Positions 11,801 to 23,500 are shown, counted from the first letter of the stretch. The stretch: DNA of 64,000 nt from Venturia oleaginea (GCA_013176395.1 JABMLP010000022.1:930001-994000), one strand, 5' to 3'. Notes: a model not told the origin generated them from the sequence alone. Numbers and translations are program-made.

Positions 11801-12592
11801 GTGGAGTTCCTGTGTATCACTGACATTCGCGTCCCACAATGGTGTCCACGGGCAGTCTCCCCCGAGGGTGGTATTACAGAAGCGTGCAGGAGCAGCATGG
11901 TAGGCTTCGTAGGACAGAACATCTATGTTCGTGAATAAGGTGGTGTAATTGTCTGGGGCGTCGACGATAGAGAAGAGGCCTTTGGAGTCGTTCTTGAAGA
12001 TAGGATCGGTGCGCGGAGGATAGGTGCCATCTATTGCCTGGCCTGTAACGTTCCCATAGACGGTAATGTTGAGATTGTGCTTCTTGTCGGTAGTGTTGAA
12101 GACAGCATTTACGAATAGCGGGACGAACTGTAGCTGTCTCGGGGAGGAGTTGAGTATGTTTGGATTGAGGCAGTTGTCGAAGGTAATGAAGCTGGCGTTC
12201 ACAGCTGGGATAGTGAGTATAAATAGAAGGGCCAATAGCACAGTCGATATTATAGCCGGTCGTGATCTTCTTCGCGGCCGCGTTCGTGTCGATTCGACGA
12301 GTATATGTGCATCCTCTTGCCTTATCGAGTCGACAAGTGCATATACATCCTCTTGCCTTATCGAGTCGACGAGTGTATGTGCCGAGTCGACGAGTGCATG
12401 TACATCCTCTTTTCTTGTCGAGTCGACAAGTGTATGTGTCGAGTCGACGAGTGCATGTACATCCTCTTCCCTCCTCCAGCCCCCAGTAACCGAGTGAAGC
12501 ATGATGACTTGTGTTACCGGAGCGTCATTTGATATCTCTTGATCATCTCTAGCTGGTGATGCTCGAAGGTGAGACAATTGGATTCGGTCCAT
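8876..12592 (-). CDS. TRP/FLC-like multi-pass membrane protein with repeat N terminus
   Basis: Intronless, 1238 residues. After an unusual 110-residue N-terminal extension, a hydrophobic signal/anchor (about residues 113-133, ISTVLLALLFILTIPAVNAS) is followed by a lumenal ML-like domain with many NxT/S sites and paired cysteines (SFITFDNCLNP..FCNTTLGGDCPW). A block of roughly nine or ten membrane segments typical of the fungal TRP-like/flavin-carrier (FLC, Pkd2-related) family follows. The C-terminal 450 residues are Ser/Pro-rich and probably cytosolic and disordered. Family members act in calcium handling, FAD transport into the ER and cell-wall integrity. The extension carries in-frame repeats (EDVHALVDST/HTLVDST) from a minisatellite. 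No Met lies between the repeats and the signal sequence, so the start at 12592 or 12500 (Met31) is needed unless an unseen intron removes the repeats. Divergent from coq8. Confidence 0.82.
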   Translation of the reverse strand: MDRIQLSHLRASPARDDQEISNDAPVTQVIMLHSVTGGWRREEDVHALVDSTHTLVDSTRKEDVHALVDSAHTLVDSIRQEDVYALVDSIRQEDAHILVESTRTRPRRRSRPAIISTVLLALLFILTIPAVNASFITFDNCLNPNILNSSPRQLQFVPLFVNAVFNTTDKKHNLNITVYGNVTGQAIDGTYPPRTDPIFKNDSKGLFSIVDAPDNYTTLFTNIDVLSYEAYHAAPARFCNTTLGGDCPWTPLWDANVSDTQELHAFSISHNFYSAYSFATFAASLTIDSGNSRALACIAANITPDLGRALSDAIRYIPATILALVGFATIMAARFSPWSSKNIFYWTSNYGRDDDILRLVTPGFGDCLQYIQFIVLAGSLSLGYPGFYQPVVSQASWSVLMFNESIVSHGNGTQSLVDGIYMTNSSYGLTRLSQLAGMSKEEDLWAGMAVWVLVIMASCFILCQLGFAVQFLVRLYTKVPQEDLRNKNLAFTADNFVRIVFNYFMLPIVALSMFQLVIATHSPAYVVALAAILIVALIAFAAWIFRLIFTTKPRVHLFDDEPLLLIYGPLYNTYSDEAAPYAFIPFLLTFIRGIAVGAVQPSGIAQLVILAICEVVLILTLHAFRPFRSLTSMNAYHTFFSVIRLVTTLLSVAFVPSLGVTETSKGWIGYAILLLHAIVLIFGFFLNSIQTIIEVFARLAGAGRETRGGLTTVFGMRQLSKRARRDRVRGSMNSEATALTESKSMQNRDRSRSMSASSNMLLSKSPDQRGSANFDQFSSGEAGSTMTGGTSPGPSTPGGSQSPFSFIPSANSGHQQGRRAAPVNKVIEPADPYYRPPRLRRSTLDALQDPPQVMEEQPRRRSSQPLTAIDIGEGPSAFSPNRGSITAAFTRNFRDDPESQIGNSPRKYTDYSTRESDFYYGVRGPALSKTHGSRRLKTGPADPMSPIGSATGWFKGLFGGKTTSKKGGFEVVRSTPLHQLQEQEEVPRSSPEPYQDGPVLNEATAVGSARELPRDSASDESFHPGVGTSNPTHMRQLSNVPPMIAPMTSGSSIHMSNRSTSNSSSARYMPANLQRNSSGNVSTTATLPGKRPGLDRVSSFRGPGNKDPEARVPFSSTRTANENGHSTRGSMASSIYPASEEVLDHGEPHPGSSIGTASKTTTVRSSNPYEYPAPAFHFGNEPERPLSTGRVAQHKAGEGIHYGVYQGGSRVLQGSAAELVDPNEGRRGRTGSGARLSP
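12289..12474. repeat. Coding minisatellite with 36- and 21-bp units
   Basis: Six units in direct orientation: 36 bp (12289-12324), 36 (12325-12360), 21 (12361-12381), 36 (12382-12417), 21 (12418-12438), 36 (12439-12474). All but the outermost share the core cgagtcgac (SalI-like gtcgac). The 21-bp units lack the last 15 bp of the long unit, so every unit keeps reading frame. On the minus strand they encode 12- and 7-residue repeats (EDVHALVDS.R and HTLVDST) in the N terminus of the TRP/FLC-like protein. Confidence 0.85.
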
Positions 12593-13513
12593 CCACAGTC
12601 TCCGTCAGCGACGCGTTCGTTTGTTGGAATGCGCTGGATGCAGAAACTGGAAGTTTGAAAATATCCAGATCAGCGTCTCCCCCGTCGCGACAAGAAGTCC
12701 GGCGACGGTGCGTCCTGTCACACACGAAACAAGCAGCGTGGCGCTCTAAGCGTACGGTGCCCGTGGCTTATGGTGGTGGGAGCGGACTATTGGAGCAGGC
12801 GAGGGCGAGTTAAAGTCGACTCCATTGTCACGTCTGGCAGTCGGAAAGGCGATGGGGGTGGTGTCGAGCAAAGTCGGCGACGGTATAAAGCTATACTCGT
12901 TGGCACATAAAGTAAGATGCTTGGCGCATTCCTGCAGTCCTGCTTCACCCTCGTCTTTTGATAGAGTCCGGTTCGCCGATTAGTCACTGGTGCACTGAAT
13001 GCATCTCATCGTGGCTGTGCCTAGCGCCTAGTCTAAAAATGGACATCCTCAATATATCCGTACTCGAGTCTACTCGCCGCTGTTTGCGTGCAATGCTTGT
13101 TCCAGCACGCGTACTTACCATCACCGCCAGCGCTAACGACTAATAGGCCGGTAACCATGGTAAAAGCGTATTGCGGACACGATATCATTTATAGAAACTT
13201 GGGGGAAACACACACAGTAGCCTGAAACATCAGCCACCTTATACCCATCCCTCGTATGCGTGTGTTTATGAAAGATAGCATGGATACACCTTCAGCAGTG
13301 GACTTAGTAGGCAAAGGCATACAGTCATCTAGAAGGATCAGTTGTTGTAGCTTACAAAAATAAGTAATGGTCAGTGGACAAGAAAAAGAGCTGAACGCGC
13401 TCGGACTACACGGGAAAGTTCCGTGTCGAGATTCATGCTTCCGTCGTCATACAAGTGAATGGCGAATAGTAAAGACACAACAATGAGACTTCCTCGGTAG
13501 CATCCTACAATCA
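12593..13513. other. Shared upstream region of TRP/FLC-like gene and coq8
   Basis: A divergent promoter region with no supportable gene. A TATA-like ggtataaagctata is present near 12880. Short frames on both strands show no motifs. Confidence 0.4.
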
Positions 13514-15935
13514 ATGTCAGGTCGCCGCTTGTTGGACGCCGCGAGACTCTTCAATGCCTCGAGATGCATTGCAAAGCAGCACATCAAGCTTCGCTCACAA
13601 CAGCTCGATGTATTCACAAAGACTTCCACTTTGGCCAAGCTCGCAAAGGACCAGACAGATCGAATCACCCTGACTGCTCAGGCTGCCATTGCAATCGCAA
13701 CGAAGCTGAATGAACAACCCACAAGCTATCCATACTCGACTTCGTACCCTCCGCCGCAGCAATCATCAATACCCCGCGAGTCGCTTCCTGCAAGTCGGGA
13801 GAGTGGAGACAGTGGAAGAGAAGGACTGAACCAGGATCATCATTACACGCCTTCACAAGACAATGCTACGGCGCAGCCTGTTCCAGAAGGAGAGTTGTCA
13901 ATCAAGCAAGAGAAGCCATCGAAGAACCATTTAGGAAAAGATATTGCACCGAACCAGGAAGAGCAGAGATATGCTGAGAGACAGATCCCATCTCACACCT
14001 CAACTGGACCATCTGTGAAGGCTCCATCTGGACTCGGCGCAAGCCATGATCAGGATTCGTTCTATACCAGGCCCAGAGAGTCAAACGAGGACTATTCTTC
14101 GCTTCCTCGAGCAAAAATACCAAAGCATATCGAGGACAAACAGGCTGGAGATGAGAAGGTAGATTCGCAAGGCATCAACACGGACAGTTACTATTCTACC
14201 CAACGAGATCGAGAGGCGGCACATGTCCTTGGTCACTCCACATTCACGGCTGGGGAAGCTGTTCCTTCGGACGTTGATATCAATGTCTTCAGAACGTCGA
14301 AGGTATCGAAACTGCTAGGCGTGGATCCAAAAAGGAAGCGTCTTCCTGGAACTGGCCCTCCTGGTGCTGTCAAGACTCACGCACCCAGTTCACAGCCAAC
14401 TAGCCCACAACCACTTAACGCGCAATCAATTACTCAGCAGCAGGGAACCTCGGAAGATGATTTTAAGAGTCTAGCTGAGGATATTGCCAAAGATGCTGCT
14501 GCTGCTCCTCCTGAGCCAGCTCCGTATCAAATGAGAGAATCGCGTGTCCCAGCTTCCCGGTTGGGGAGGCTGTGGGAATACAGTAGACTCGCCACCAGTA
14601 TGGCATTTGGAGCTGTAGGAGAAGGGCTTCGGAGAGTGACTGGTGGTGGTGCTGGTGGTTCCTTAATGCTTAGTGCTGGAAACATGGAAAGACTTGTCAC
14701 TAAGCTGTCTCGCATGAGAGGTGCTGCGTTGAAGCTTGGGCAAATGATCTCGTTCCAAGGTATGTGGTATTCTTCCCAACGATTTCAAGATATTAAGCAT
14801 CATTGAAACAGACATCAAGATGCTCCCGGCACCGATTCACGACGTCCTCCAGCGCGTTCAAGACAGTGCAGATTACATGCCAGCATTTCAAAGAGACCGA
14901 GTACTCGAAGACAACCTAGGCGAAAACTGGCGCGAACTCTTCAGCAGCTTCGACGACATTCCAATAGCCGCTGCATCAATAGGCCAAGTTCACCGCGCCG
15001 TCTTAGCCTCGACGGGTCAAGAAGTCGCAGTAAAAGTTCAATATCCAGGCGTTGCCGGCTCTATCGACTCCGACCTCAACAACCTCTCAGTACTCCTTAC
15101 TGCTTCGAGATTGTTGCCCAAAGGCCTCTATCTTGACAAAACAATTGCAAATGCCAGAACAGAATTGGCCTGGGAATGCGATTATATCCGTGAAGCTGAA
15201 TGTGCTACACGCTTCAAGACTCTCCTCGCAGACGAAACAGATACCTTCACTGTCCCGGCCATTATTCCCGAGGCAAGTGGGCAAACTGTCCTCACTGCCG
15301 AAATGCTTCACGGTATCGGCGTCACCAAATTGAAGAATCTCAGTCAAGACACGAAGAATTGGATTGGTTCGCAGATCCTCCGTCTTTGTCTGAGAGAGAT
15401 TTGCGAGTTCCAATTCATGCAGACGGATCCCAACTGGACGAATTTCCTGTACAACTCGAAAACGCGAAAACTCGAACTCCTTGATTTTGGTGCGTCAAGA
15501 GAATTCCCACTGGAATTCGTGACGCCGTATATCGGTGTTCTCAAAGCAGCATCCAAAAACGATCGTCCCGCGATCCGCCATCTCTCCATCCGACTCGGTT
15601 ATCTCACAGGCTCCGAGTCGAATACCATGTTGAACGCACACATTGACTCTGTCCTCACATTGGCAGAACCGTTTAGAGATGATGGACCGGACGTTTATGA
15701 TTTTGAGGATCAAACGATTACGGACCGGGTGAGGGGTTTGATCCCTGTCATGATCAAGGAGAGGATGGCGCCGCCGCCTGAGGAGACGTATTCGTTGCAT
15801 CGGAAGTTGAGCGGGGCGTTTTTGATGTGTGCGAAGTTGGGGAGTAAAGTGAGGTGTAAGGAGATGTTTGAGAAGGCTGTCCAAGGGTTTGAGGAGAGGT
15901 TTCCTGGGGAGAGGGGGAAGGTCGGGGATTTGTGA
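13514..15935 (+). CDS. coq8: Mitochondrial ABC1/Coq8 atypical kinase
   Basis: Two exons, 13514-14759 and 14812-15935 (52-nt intron, GTATGT..ACAG, phase 1), give 789 residues. Coq8 is an atypical protein-kinase-like ATPase of the mitochondrial inner membrane, needed to assemble the coenzyme Q biosynthetic complex. Diagnostic motifs are the KxGQ segment (KLGQMISFQ, residues 407-415), the Ala-rich loop AAAS (468-471, in IAAASIGQVHRA), VAVKVQYPG with the ATP-site lysine, the ExD motif (ECDYIREAE), the catalytic loop QTDPNWTNFLY and the metal-binding DFGASREF. The first 400 residues are a long, polar, low-complexity extension, with a basic N terminus (MSGRRLLDAARLFNASR) that fits a mitochondrial presequence. 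The last 280 bases become strongly G-rich compared with the preceding C/A-rich exon. Confidence 0.93.
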
Positions 15936-17004
15936 GAGGCTGGTGGCGTGATGGACGGTTGGGTTGAAGGTATGGAATGTCATTATACGGACTGTGTGTA
16001 TGATCTATGAGAATTGTATAATAGCGGGTAAGAATAATTGATTGTACAGAATCACAACTTCTTTCTGAAAGTTTAATTACTCAGACTTGCGTGTATCTTT
16101 GCAGATGGAAACGATGGATTGGGAACGCTCTCGGACAGGACACGAGTGCCTCTGCTTGGAAAAGCCTTTTCTATCTGTACTTTGTAAGAATGACAGGAGG
16201 TGGAAATTCACAATGTACCAAAGAAGAAATCTCTTCGTCTAATGTAAAGGGGGGTTTTGTCAAGTAGCAAGTCTTTCCTATCCTATCCAAATCAAAGCCA
16301 CAAGATCCAAAACCTTTGATAAATAAAGACGTAGGAACCAATACCAATACCCTTCTCAACTGAGAAAAACGCCTGCGTATTGTTCCGGAAGTAAAATAGT
16401 ACATCTCCTAGTAGGATCTATCCACGATATGTGCATGAAGGAAACGCTTCGCTATTGAATTTTGGTCGGTGTCGGGTAGATATGTGGTCTTTCGGGTTCC
16501 AACCTCCCTATATAGTTCCCGGACTTGGAGAAACAACATGTCGTTTTCAGTAACGGTAACGTTGTAGGCGTGATGGTATGTGTAACCGGAAAGGAGGGTA
16601 ATATGTTGAGCTTTGATTACTTTTTAAAAGCTTATCTTGGCGGATATACATACATACCTTCATTGTGACAACCCCATCCAGATGGGAAGTCTGCCAGGAT
16701 ATATTTATGGTGATGGATGGTTACATAGCTAAATCCAAGACACAGACCCATTGTGGCTCGTCAAGATTAGATGTGAGAGATAAGATTATTATCTATATCT
16801 GATTTGTCTCGATCATTCATGCACTACGCTATTAATCAAAACAAAAAGAACAGCGCCCTCGTCCATCCATCCATCCAAACCGTAGGATCCAGAGAAAAAA
16901 AGATAGAGGATATCGATCATGTACACCAACCCAATGCACGCCTGAGCGCTCAGGTAAATCAGAAGTACGCTCGTGGTCCAAGGAACATCCCACCTCCTGC
17001 CATG
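15936..17004. other. Intergenic region, no gene seen
   Basis: AT-rich sequence between the converging ends of coq8 and the MARVEL gene. It contains only short frames without motifs (16171-16404 minus, 16804-17187 plus) and is probably 3' UTR and spacer. Confidence 0.4.
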
Positions 17005-18110
17005 TTACCTGCCTACTTCCGGTCGACTAAAACTATATCCAGCACTGCCGCCACCATATCTCGCCGAGGGGTTATACTCGGGCGCAGCGCCATAGCTATC
17101 TGGGCTCATAGAAGTCGCCGCAGCACCTCTATACTCCGTATCCACGCCCGGCATAACCAAGGGCGGCGCACCACCCGCTCCACCTAGAGGATCCCAATGT
17201 ACCGGTCTACCTGGAGCCATCTGGTTGTGTAAATCATCTTCATGATCTTCGTGTGTACTGTATCCTGGAAGTCCAGGTGTGTGGCCGTGTTCGTCGTCGC
17301 TGTGATCGGAGACGTCGTCTAGTTCTTGGGTATTGTGGTCCCAGACGCCGCCGTCTTTGTTACCGGATTCGGTGTCGCCCGTTGCGGCTGTGTAGGCTTG
17401 AAGTCCCGGGGAGGTTTTCTTGAGCCATGGGTCGTGTGCTTGAGGGTCTTTTCGGGTTTTGAAGAAGTAGAATATCGAGATGCCGGATGTTGCGAGGAAG
17501 AGGAGACTAGGGATTTTGGTGAGTGGGGTAATTATGAGAATTGTGTGACAGAGACTAACAAGACAAATACACCCATAATGCTCGAGGTATGACTAAGAGT
17601 GCATTGTTTGGGAGTGCCGTAGTCTTTTGAATAGACTTTGCAGTCGCCTTTAGAGGCGTCTAACTTGGCCTCTTCGGCACCTTTGTTTACCCCAGCTCGT
17701 TTGTAGACTGCCACAGAAATGACTGCAGATAGCCAGAATATCTATGCCCTTTGTCAGCCTGGCATCTTCTGCTGATTTGCAGCGCATTCCATACCGCGAA
17801 AAGAGCATCAACGCTCGCGAACCACAGGGCTTTTGCAAGGTTTTCCGTGCGGGTCCAGAGGGGTACGGCTACGAGGTATATGAGGGCGGGAATAGAGAGC
17901 CAGCACTGCGAAGAGTTAGTAGTATATTCTGATGGAATGGGAGAAGGATTTGGATCGGCTCACCACTGCAAACATCCATTTTGAACCACCGCCCGTCTTT
18001 CCCATGGTGAAGACAGCTACAGTGATGCAGGCGAGGATGAATATCATTAAAGCTTGAGCCGTGTGAATGGCCGTCTTGACCTTTTGCAAGGCCGAGATTT
18101 CCTGGCGCAT
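17005..18110 (-). CDS. MARVEL-domain four-pass membrane protein
   Basis: Four exons on the minus strand: 17964-18110, 17795-17905, 17560-17741 and 17005-17506, giving 313 residues. Splice phases are 0, 0 and 2. The last donor is GTTAGT; it is the only choice I found that joins the two long frames and gives a continuous fourth membrane segment. Four hydrophobic helices are visible: TAQALMIFILACITVAVF; WLSIPALIYLVAV; a helix spanning VDALFA|IFWLSAVISVAV; and SIMGVFVF|LLFLATSGISIFYFF. A loop between helices 3 and 4 has paired cysteines (GDC, QCT). The C terminus is cytosolic, acidic then Gly/Pro/Tyr-rich. The pattern matches fungal MARVEL (MAL/physin-type) proteins, which organise membrane microdomains such as eisosomes. 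Subfamily is uncertain. Divergent from the ARMT1-like gene. Confidence 0.78.
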
Positions 18111-18537
18111 GATGGCGGTTGTGATGGTGGGTACTGCAATTGCAAGTCAAGGATAGGATGATCAGCAATTGCAGGTAAGAAGAGAAGAAGGCATCAATTG
18201 TTCGTCAGCTCAGGAGATGTTCTTGCGGCTGTGTACGGAGTAGGAGCTTGGCTTGAGGGTGTTGTAGAGTCGTGCAGACTGGCCGAAATGAGGCTGAGAA
18301 GAGAGTATACTAGTTATTATCCTACATGGCACAACTACACTGCAGGAATTCCGATGGCAAAGACAGGTCTGGAATATTCTTGTGCATTGTTTACGCTTTA
18401 TTTCAACGCGTTCGCTGACTCTCTAGCGGCTGTCAGAATGCACAACTGCACGGGTACTTCCGTCGCGAACTGCCCCTCGGTCATCGTCATGTTCGCTCCG
18501 AGCATTATCAGACATAAACAACACCAATTATCCCAAC
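18111..18537. other. Shared upstream region of MARVEL and ARMT1-like genes
   Basis: A divergent promoter of about 430 bases. A frame at 18198-18563 overlaps the downstream start and has no coding signature, so I treat it as a shadow. Confidence 0.4.
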
Positions 18538-20284
18538 ATGGAATTCGATACGAAGACGGGTAATCCCTATGCTGTGCACAACGCCACCAATACGAGACTA
18601 ACGTCAGCCAGTTAAGTTCAGCACTGCCGACAAAAACTCGTTCGCATACCCCTCCGCTAGAGATCGATGGCCCGTCATTCTCGTGAGATTCTCGGAATGC
18701 AGATGTTGGGAAAATACTGACAATATTAGACCCAAGGAATCGACGATGTTCATCGAGCTACTGCGAAAGCTACAGATCCAGCTGTAGCGGCAGAAGGAAA
18801 GCAGCTCGTTGCTGATCTTGCAAAGCTCAAATACGAGCTTCAACATGATCGTGCCCTCACGTATGTCCTTATCAATTCACCGCTATTCATTCTCTAAAAT
18901 TCGATAGCCCTCTGCCTGAAGACGGACTCCCAGACATTGCTGGATACAATACCGAGCTCGAACAATTGAAAGAGAAACTTGGCGGCGAGCTGAAATGGTT
19001 TAATACTCCATGGCTATACTCGGAATGTTACCTCTACAGGTAAATGCCTCCGGCTTCGCAGCGCAATGGACGTCGCTTACGAACACAGCTAGACGCATGC
19101 AAGGACTATTTCGACTCTCCACTCACTGGAAATCCTACGACATATTCGCCTGCCAGAAAATGGCTACATTCCGCTCCTCAAGGGCTGCCGTCGTGGAATT
19201 GGCAGCACAATACAAAGACATTGTCACGCAACTGGAGGACAAGCATACACTCAAAGATGCCAAAACACCGGAAGAGATGATCAAGGCTGAAGAGGCTGTC
19301 TTCATTGACATGTGCGAAATCTGCCTGTGGGGCAATGCCACCGATCTCAGTCTGCTGACGAATCTGTCCCATGACGACCTACAGAAACTTCAGGGCTCCG
19401 AGGCACGCAAGGCTAGCGAGGACAAGATTCTTGTGAACGACTTGTCCGCTGCGTTCAAAGCCCTCAACGCTGCCCAAAAGTCTGGCAAGAAAGAGCGAAG
19501 AGTCGACTTTGTTCTGGACAATGCTGGCTTTGAGTTATATGTTGACCTTATTTTGGCAGGATATCTTCTCTCTGTCGGTCTAGCAGATACCGTTGTCCTC
19601 CACCCGAAAGTTATTCCCTGGTTTGTCTCTGATGTGGTACCTCAGGACTTTGTGGATCTGCTCAATGCGTTGGCAGACCCGAAGAGCTTCTACGAGACCC
19701 CATCTGACGAAGAGAAAGATGCTGGTAAAGTTCCACCACCGCTTTCCCCCAAGGAAGCAGAAGATTTATCGTTCTTGTTCCAGAGATGGGCGGGATTACA
19801 CGCTGAAGGACAACTTGTTATTCGTCCGAACACTTTTTGGACTGAAAGCGGCAGCTTCTGGCGTCTCCCTGGCACTGCGTCCGATCTGTACGAGGATCTG
19901 AAAGAGAGCCAGTTGTGTATCTTCAAAGGCGACTTGAATTATCGCAAGCTGACTGCTGATGTATGTTAGACCCTAGCTACCATCTGACACGAAGCTAACT
20001 TGATACAGGCCATGTGGGATCCAACAACTCCTTTCAGCGAGGCGATAGGTCCATTGGGTCCCAAATCCGACCTTCGTGTTCTCGCTCTCAGGACTTGCAA
20101 GGGCGACGTCGTCGTCGGTCTGCCTGACGGCAAAGATGAGGAGCTACGCGCTCTGGCTGCTGGATCGGGGCCTTATGATAGATGGGAGAAGGGCATCAAG
20201 GATTCTGGACTAGAAGCGAGAAAGTGGGCATGGTCTGGCAAATGGGCTGTCATTCAGTTTAGCGATGGCAAGGCTGCGGTTTAA
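18538..20284 (+). CDS. ARMT1: DUF89 damage-control phosphatase (ARMT1 family)
   Basis: Six exons: 18538-18559, 18612-18682, 18730-18860, 18908-19039, 19093-19960 and 20009-20284, giving 499 residues. The first coding exon is 22 nt, and its intron has a canonical GACTAACG branch. The reconstructed N terminus (MEFDTKTVKFSTADKNSFAY, then PSARDRWPVILTQGIDDVHR) and the segments LKYELQHDRALTPLPEDG, WFNTPWLYSECYLYRRMQG and THWKSYDIFACQK are hallmarks of the DUF89/ARMT1 family. Later motifs are DFVLDNAGFELYVDL (the metal-binding DN), HPKVIPWFVSDVVPQDF and LCIFKGDLNYRKLTAD. Family members are metal-dependent phosphatases acting on phosphorylated sugars or other damaged phosphometabolites; a carboxyl-methyltransferase activity was also claimed for human ARMT1. 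Cytosolic by inference (no targeting signal). The intron before exon 5 ends in GCTAG; the earlier CAG would put a stop in frame. Confidence 0.9.
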
Positions 20285-20567
20285 AGCTTCCATGTCTGCT
20301 TTCTACTCTTGTTGCTCTTAGACTCTTTTAGTGATTCGACGCCCAGATAGAGAATAGTAACTAGAGTAGTAGAACACTCTGAAATCAAGTTGTGAACTCC
20401 AAAAGTTCTGCACGTGAAATCGCGTCGCACTAGCAAAGCGCTCTCAAGACCAACCGCGACTGTTGACATCGATACCTTTTCTCCAACCCCAATGCTGTAA
20501 CAATTGCTTCCCTGCAACAGTGATCTCCCTCTCGAATACTGTTCTACGGCTATGCCGTCTTTCTAAA

Positions 20568-23500
20568 ATGGCGAGCATCGAGATAGTCTTGCTTCACAGC
20601 TCTCCTCCACACCAGCAATGCGACAAACAACCAATCACCACACCTCCCGCTCTCCAATACGTACCGAATTCTTCCTCCTCAGATGGAAGCAGCCTTCCTT
20701 CCGTGTCCAAACTTTGGACTAAATGGGATCCCAAGCAGAAGGGGGCGGGGCCTTCGAGAATGAGCCCTTTGCCACTCGATTCGAGGTTGAAGTCTGGATC
20801 GCATACAAGCGTATTACCTACAAATGCTAGCTTTGTTTTCCAGAGTGTGAAAGATACGGTTGGGGGGAAGGAAATCAGTACTGAGGAAGAGATGGTCGAG
20901 GCACAAGATGGGAAATTGCAGGGTGGCAAAACGAAGGCTATGAAGAAGACAGGGGATACAATGAACCCCAAGAAACCGAGAGCCCCGAGAAAGACAAAGA
21001 ATAAGGCTGAGGAGAACCTTGGGACTGGGTCAGAGGTAAAGACGAAGGCGAAACGGAAGTCTCGGGCCAAAGTAGCTGTGGCTGACCCCGAGGGCACTGT
21101 GAGCAATCACTTTGGACAGAACTTTGGGGGACAGAACATGGGGGCTGAGAAAGAATCCGATCTGGCGAAAGAGGTGAAGCCGAAGGCGAAACGAAAATCC
21201 AGAGCCAAGCCAGTTGTTAGCACTCATTTCGACCAGGTTGATACCTCAGCAATTGGGGCTCCGGAGACAGAAAAGACAGCAGCCCCAGCCACTAAAAAGA
21301 GGAAGAGAAGAGACGTAGACGGTACAGAAGAGAAGCCAAAGGCAGTTGAGCGTGCCTCTAAGGAGGGTGAGGTCAAGGCCCTCAAACCTCGGAGCAAAAC
21401 TGGAAAAGCTTCGGCACATTTCATCAGTGGAGATGTCCCTGAGACGACTTCCAAAGCAGTATCTCCTATATCGGAAACTTACGAGCCCATGGACATAGAA
21501 GAGAAGAGGAGGAAAAGCTGGACACCAGTTCCGGATTCTGCGTTAGCACAACCTAAAATGAACGGGCACGATATCTATGAAGTCCCTTCGTCGTCACAAC
21601 CTCCAACTCCTGTTGGTGCAAAGCCTGATTTCCGTAGCATGATCGGAAGCTTTGGGTTCGATTCGAGATCCGTCACTCGCAGTGCGTCGCCTGAAAAGGT
21701 TGATTTTGCGGGACTGAACAAACGACGTCGCATTGAGGTATGTTCATGTCATATATCGTACACATCATCACCATAAAACCCCACTGACAACTTCAGCTCA
21801 TTGATGACACTACTCTGGTCCCCACGGAACCCACTACCAACTTGGATGCACCGGTTCTGTCAGAGCCCAAAATGCCCACGACCAAGGAGGCCAAAAAGAA
21901 GTTACCGAAAAAGGCAGCCTTCAGCATCACCAACAAAGTGATTGATAAATACGCACAGCCTGCTGAGATTGCAGAGAAGACTTCGATATTCTTCGCACCT
22001 CGTATCGAACCACCGATTAAGACAGCAAGCCCCGAGAAAGTGGCCACTCTTGTAAAAACTAAAAGGGCCCCTAAGGCTAGACCAAAAGGTCCAATTAAGC
22101 CTCGAGCCTCCAAAAAAGCAACAGAGGAAGGCATGAAAGCGTTTAATTCAAAGGCAAAGGCAAAGGCAAAGACTACGAAGCCTAAGGAGGTTATTGACAT
22201 GGGCCAGAAGCTCATCTCGCCCTCAGGCATTGCGAATAGAGCTGAGCAGCAAATTGTCATGTTCGGAACCTCGAGTCAACTTCTGACAGGGGACTCGCCA
22301 GATACGTTACGACAGCTTCGAGAAGCGTTGAGGGAATCTGAGATGATGACAAGTATTGAGGGGGAGCCCATGTGTACAGCACCTATCCAACGTCGTCTGG
22401 CTCGGGGTATTCGGCACACTTCTGGAAAGCTGTGGGCTCATCAGGCGGAGAGCTTTAAAGAATGTAGTGCTGACAGCGAGGATCCTCTGAGCCCGACTGC
22501 CTCGAGAGGGGTTGATCTTCCCGTCGCTGCCGAGAGAGAGACAGATAGCTTTGATTTGCCTCGAGCAGATATGGAGTTAGTTGACCTCATCCCACTGCAG
22601 TGCACCGATGATGGGTTTCAGACACTTTCGGACGAGATCGAGGCCATGGATTTTGATAACGATTTGGAAAGTCCAAGTAATCGAGGAGCTACGGCTGGCG
22701 GCTTCATGCCTACACAACCGAATTTCGAAGAGCAAAGTGCTTCTAGCTGGCATGAGACATCTTCTGTTCAAGTCTTGCCAGAGGAGAGCTCTCATAATCA
22801 CAAACCACCACAGCCTAATGTTGAAGAAAGTGAAGCATCTCAGTGGCAAGGGCTCTCTTCCTCTCCGGGTTTGCCTGAAGATGGAACTCGAACGGGATCA
22901 ACACAGTCCTCCCTCGTAGACGGAAAGGCCTCGAATTGGCACAAACTTTCCTCTTCTGCAGCTTTTCCAGAAGTCTGTGATGCTACTGGTTTGCAGAAGA
23001 GTCCCTCTCCTGTCGAACATGTAGTCAAGTTGATTCCAAAGCTTGCAACAGCAGCTCTAGCGATGAGGTCGTCTCTGTTCACACCTCTCACTTCCTCGGT
23101 GAGCAGAACGGCTCTCAGACCCCTTTCGACCAACACGAAATCACCCAAGAAGTCTTCAGAATCGAAAAAAGTCCCCACGAAACCCGCCGCTGCCACTTCG
23201 ACCGATGCGACAGGAAGTCCCAAGAAAAGGCGAGGTCGTTCACCGAAGGCAAAGACCTCACAGGAGAAGGCTACTCCTCCCTTGAAATCGATGCCCAAGA
23301 AGTCTAAAAAGCAAAAAGATATAATGGATGAGTGGCACGATATCAACGACGAAATTATGGACTCGGAACCAGACATGACGTCCTCTCCTCGCCGTCGAGG
23401 CAAGAAGGCACCACCATCTCCTTTGCCAGATTTGGTCTCGAATGCCACAGGAGCAGTGACCAAGCGTGCCAATGGGGTTTTAGCTAATGCAAATCACCCC

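Noticed and set aside
12289..12474. CRISPR-like array of repeats
   Set aside because: Units are contiguous and of two lengths with no unique spacers, and the organism is eukaryotic. It is a minisatellite.
12262..12532. Plus-strand frames across the FLC-gene minisatellite
   Set aside because: Shadows of the in-frame repeat on the minus strand.
20463..20567. N-terminal extension of the slx4 frame
   Set aside because: The frame is open but has no ATG before 20568; the extension would start at TTG.
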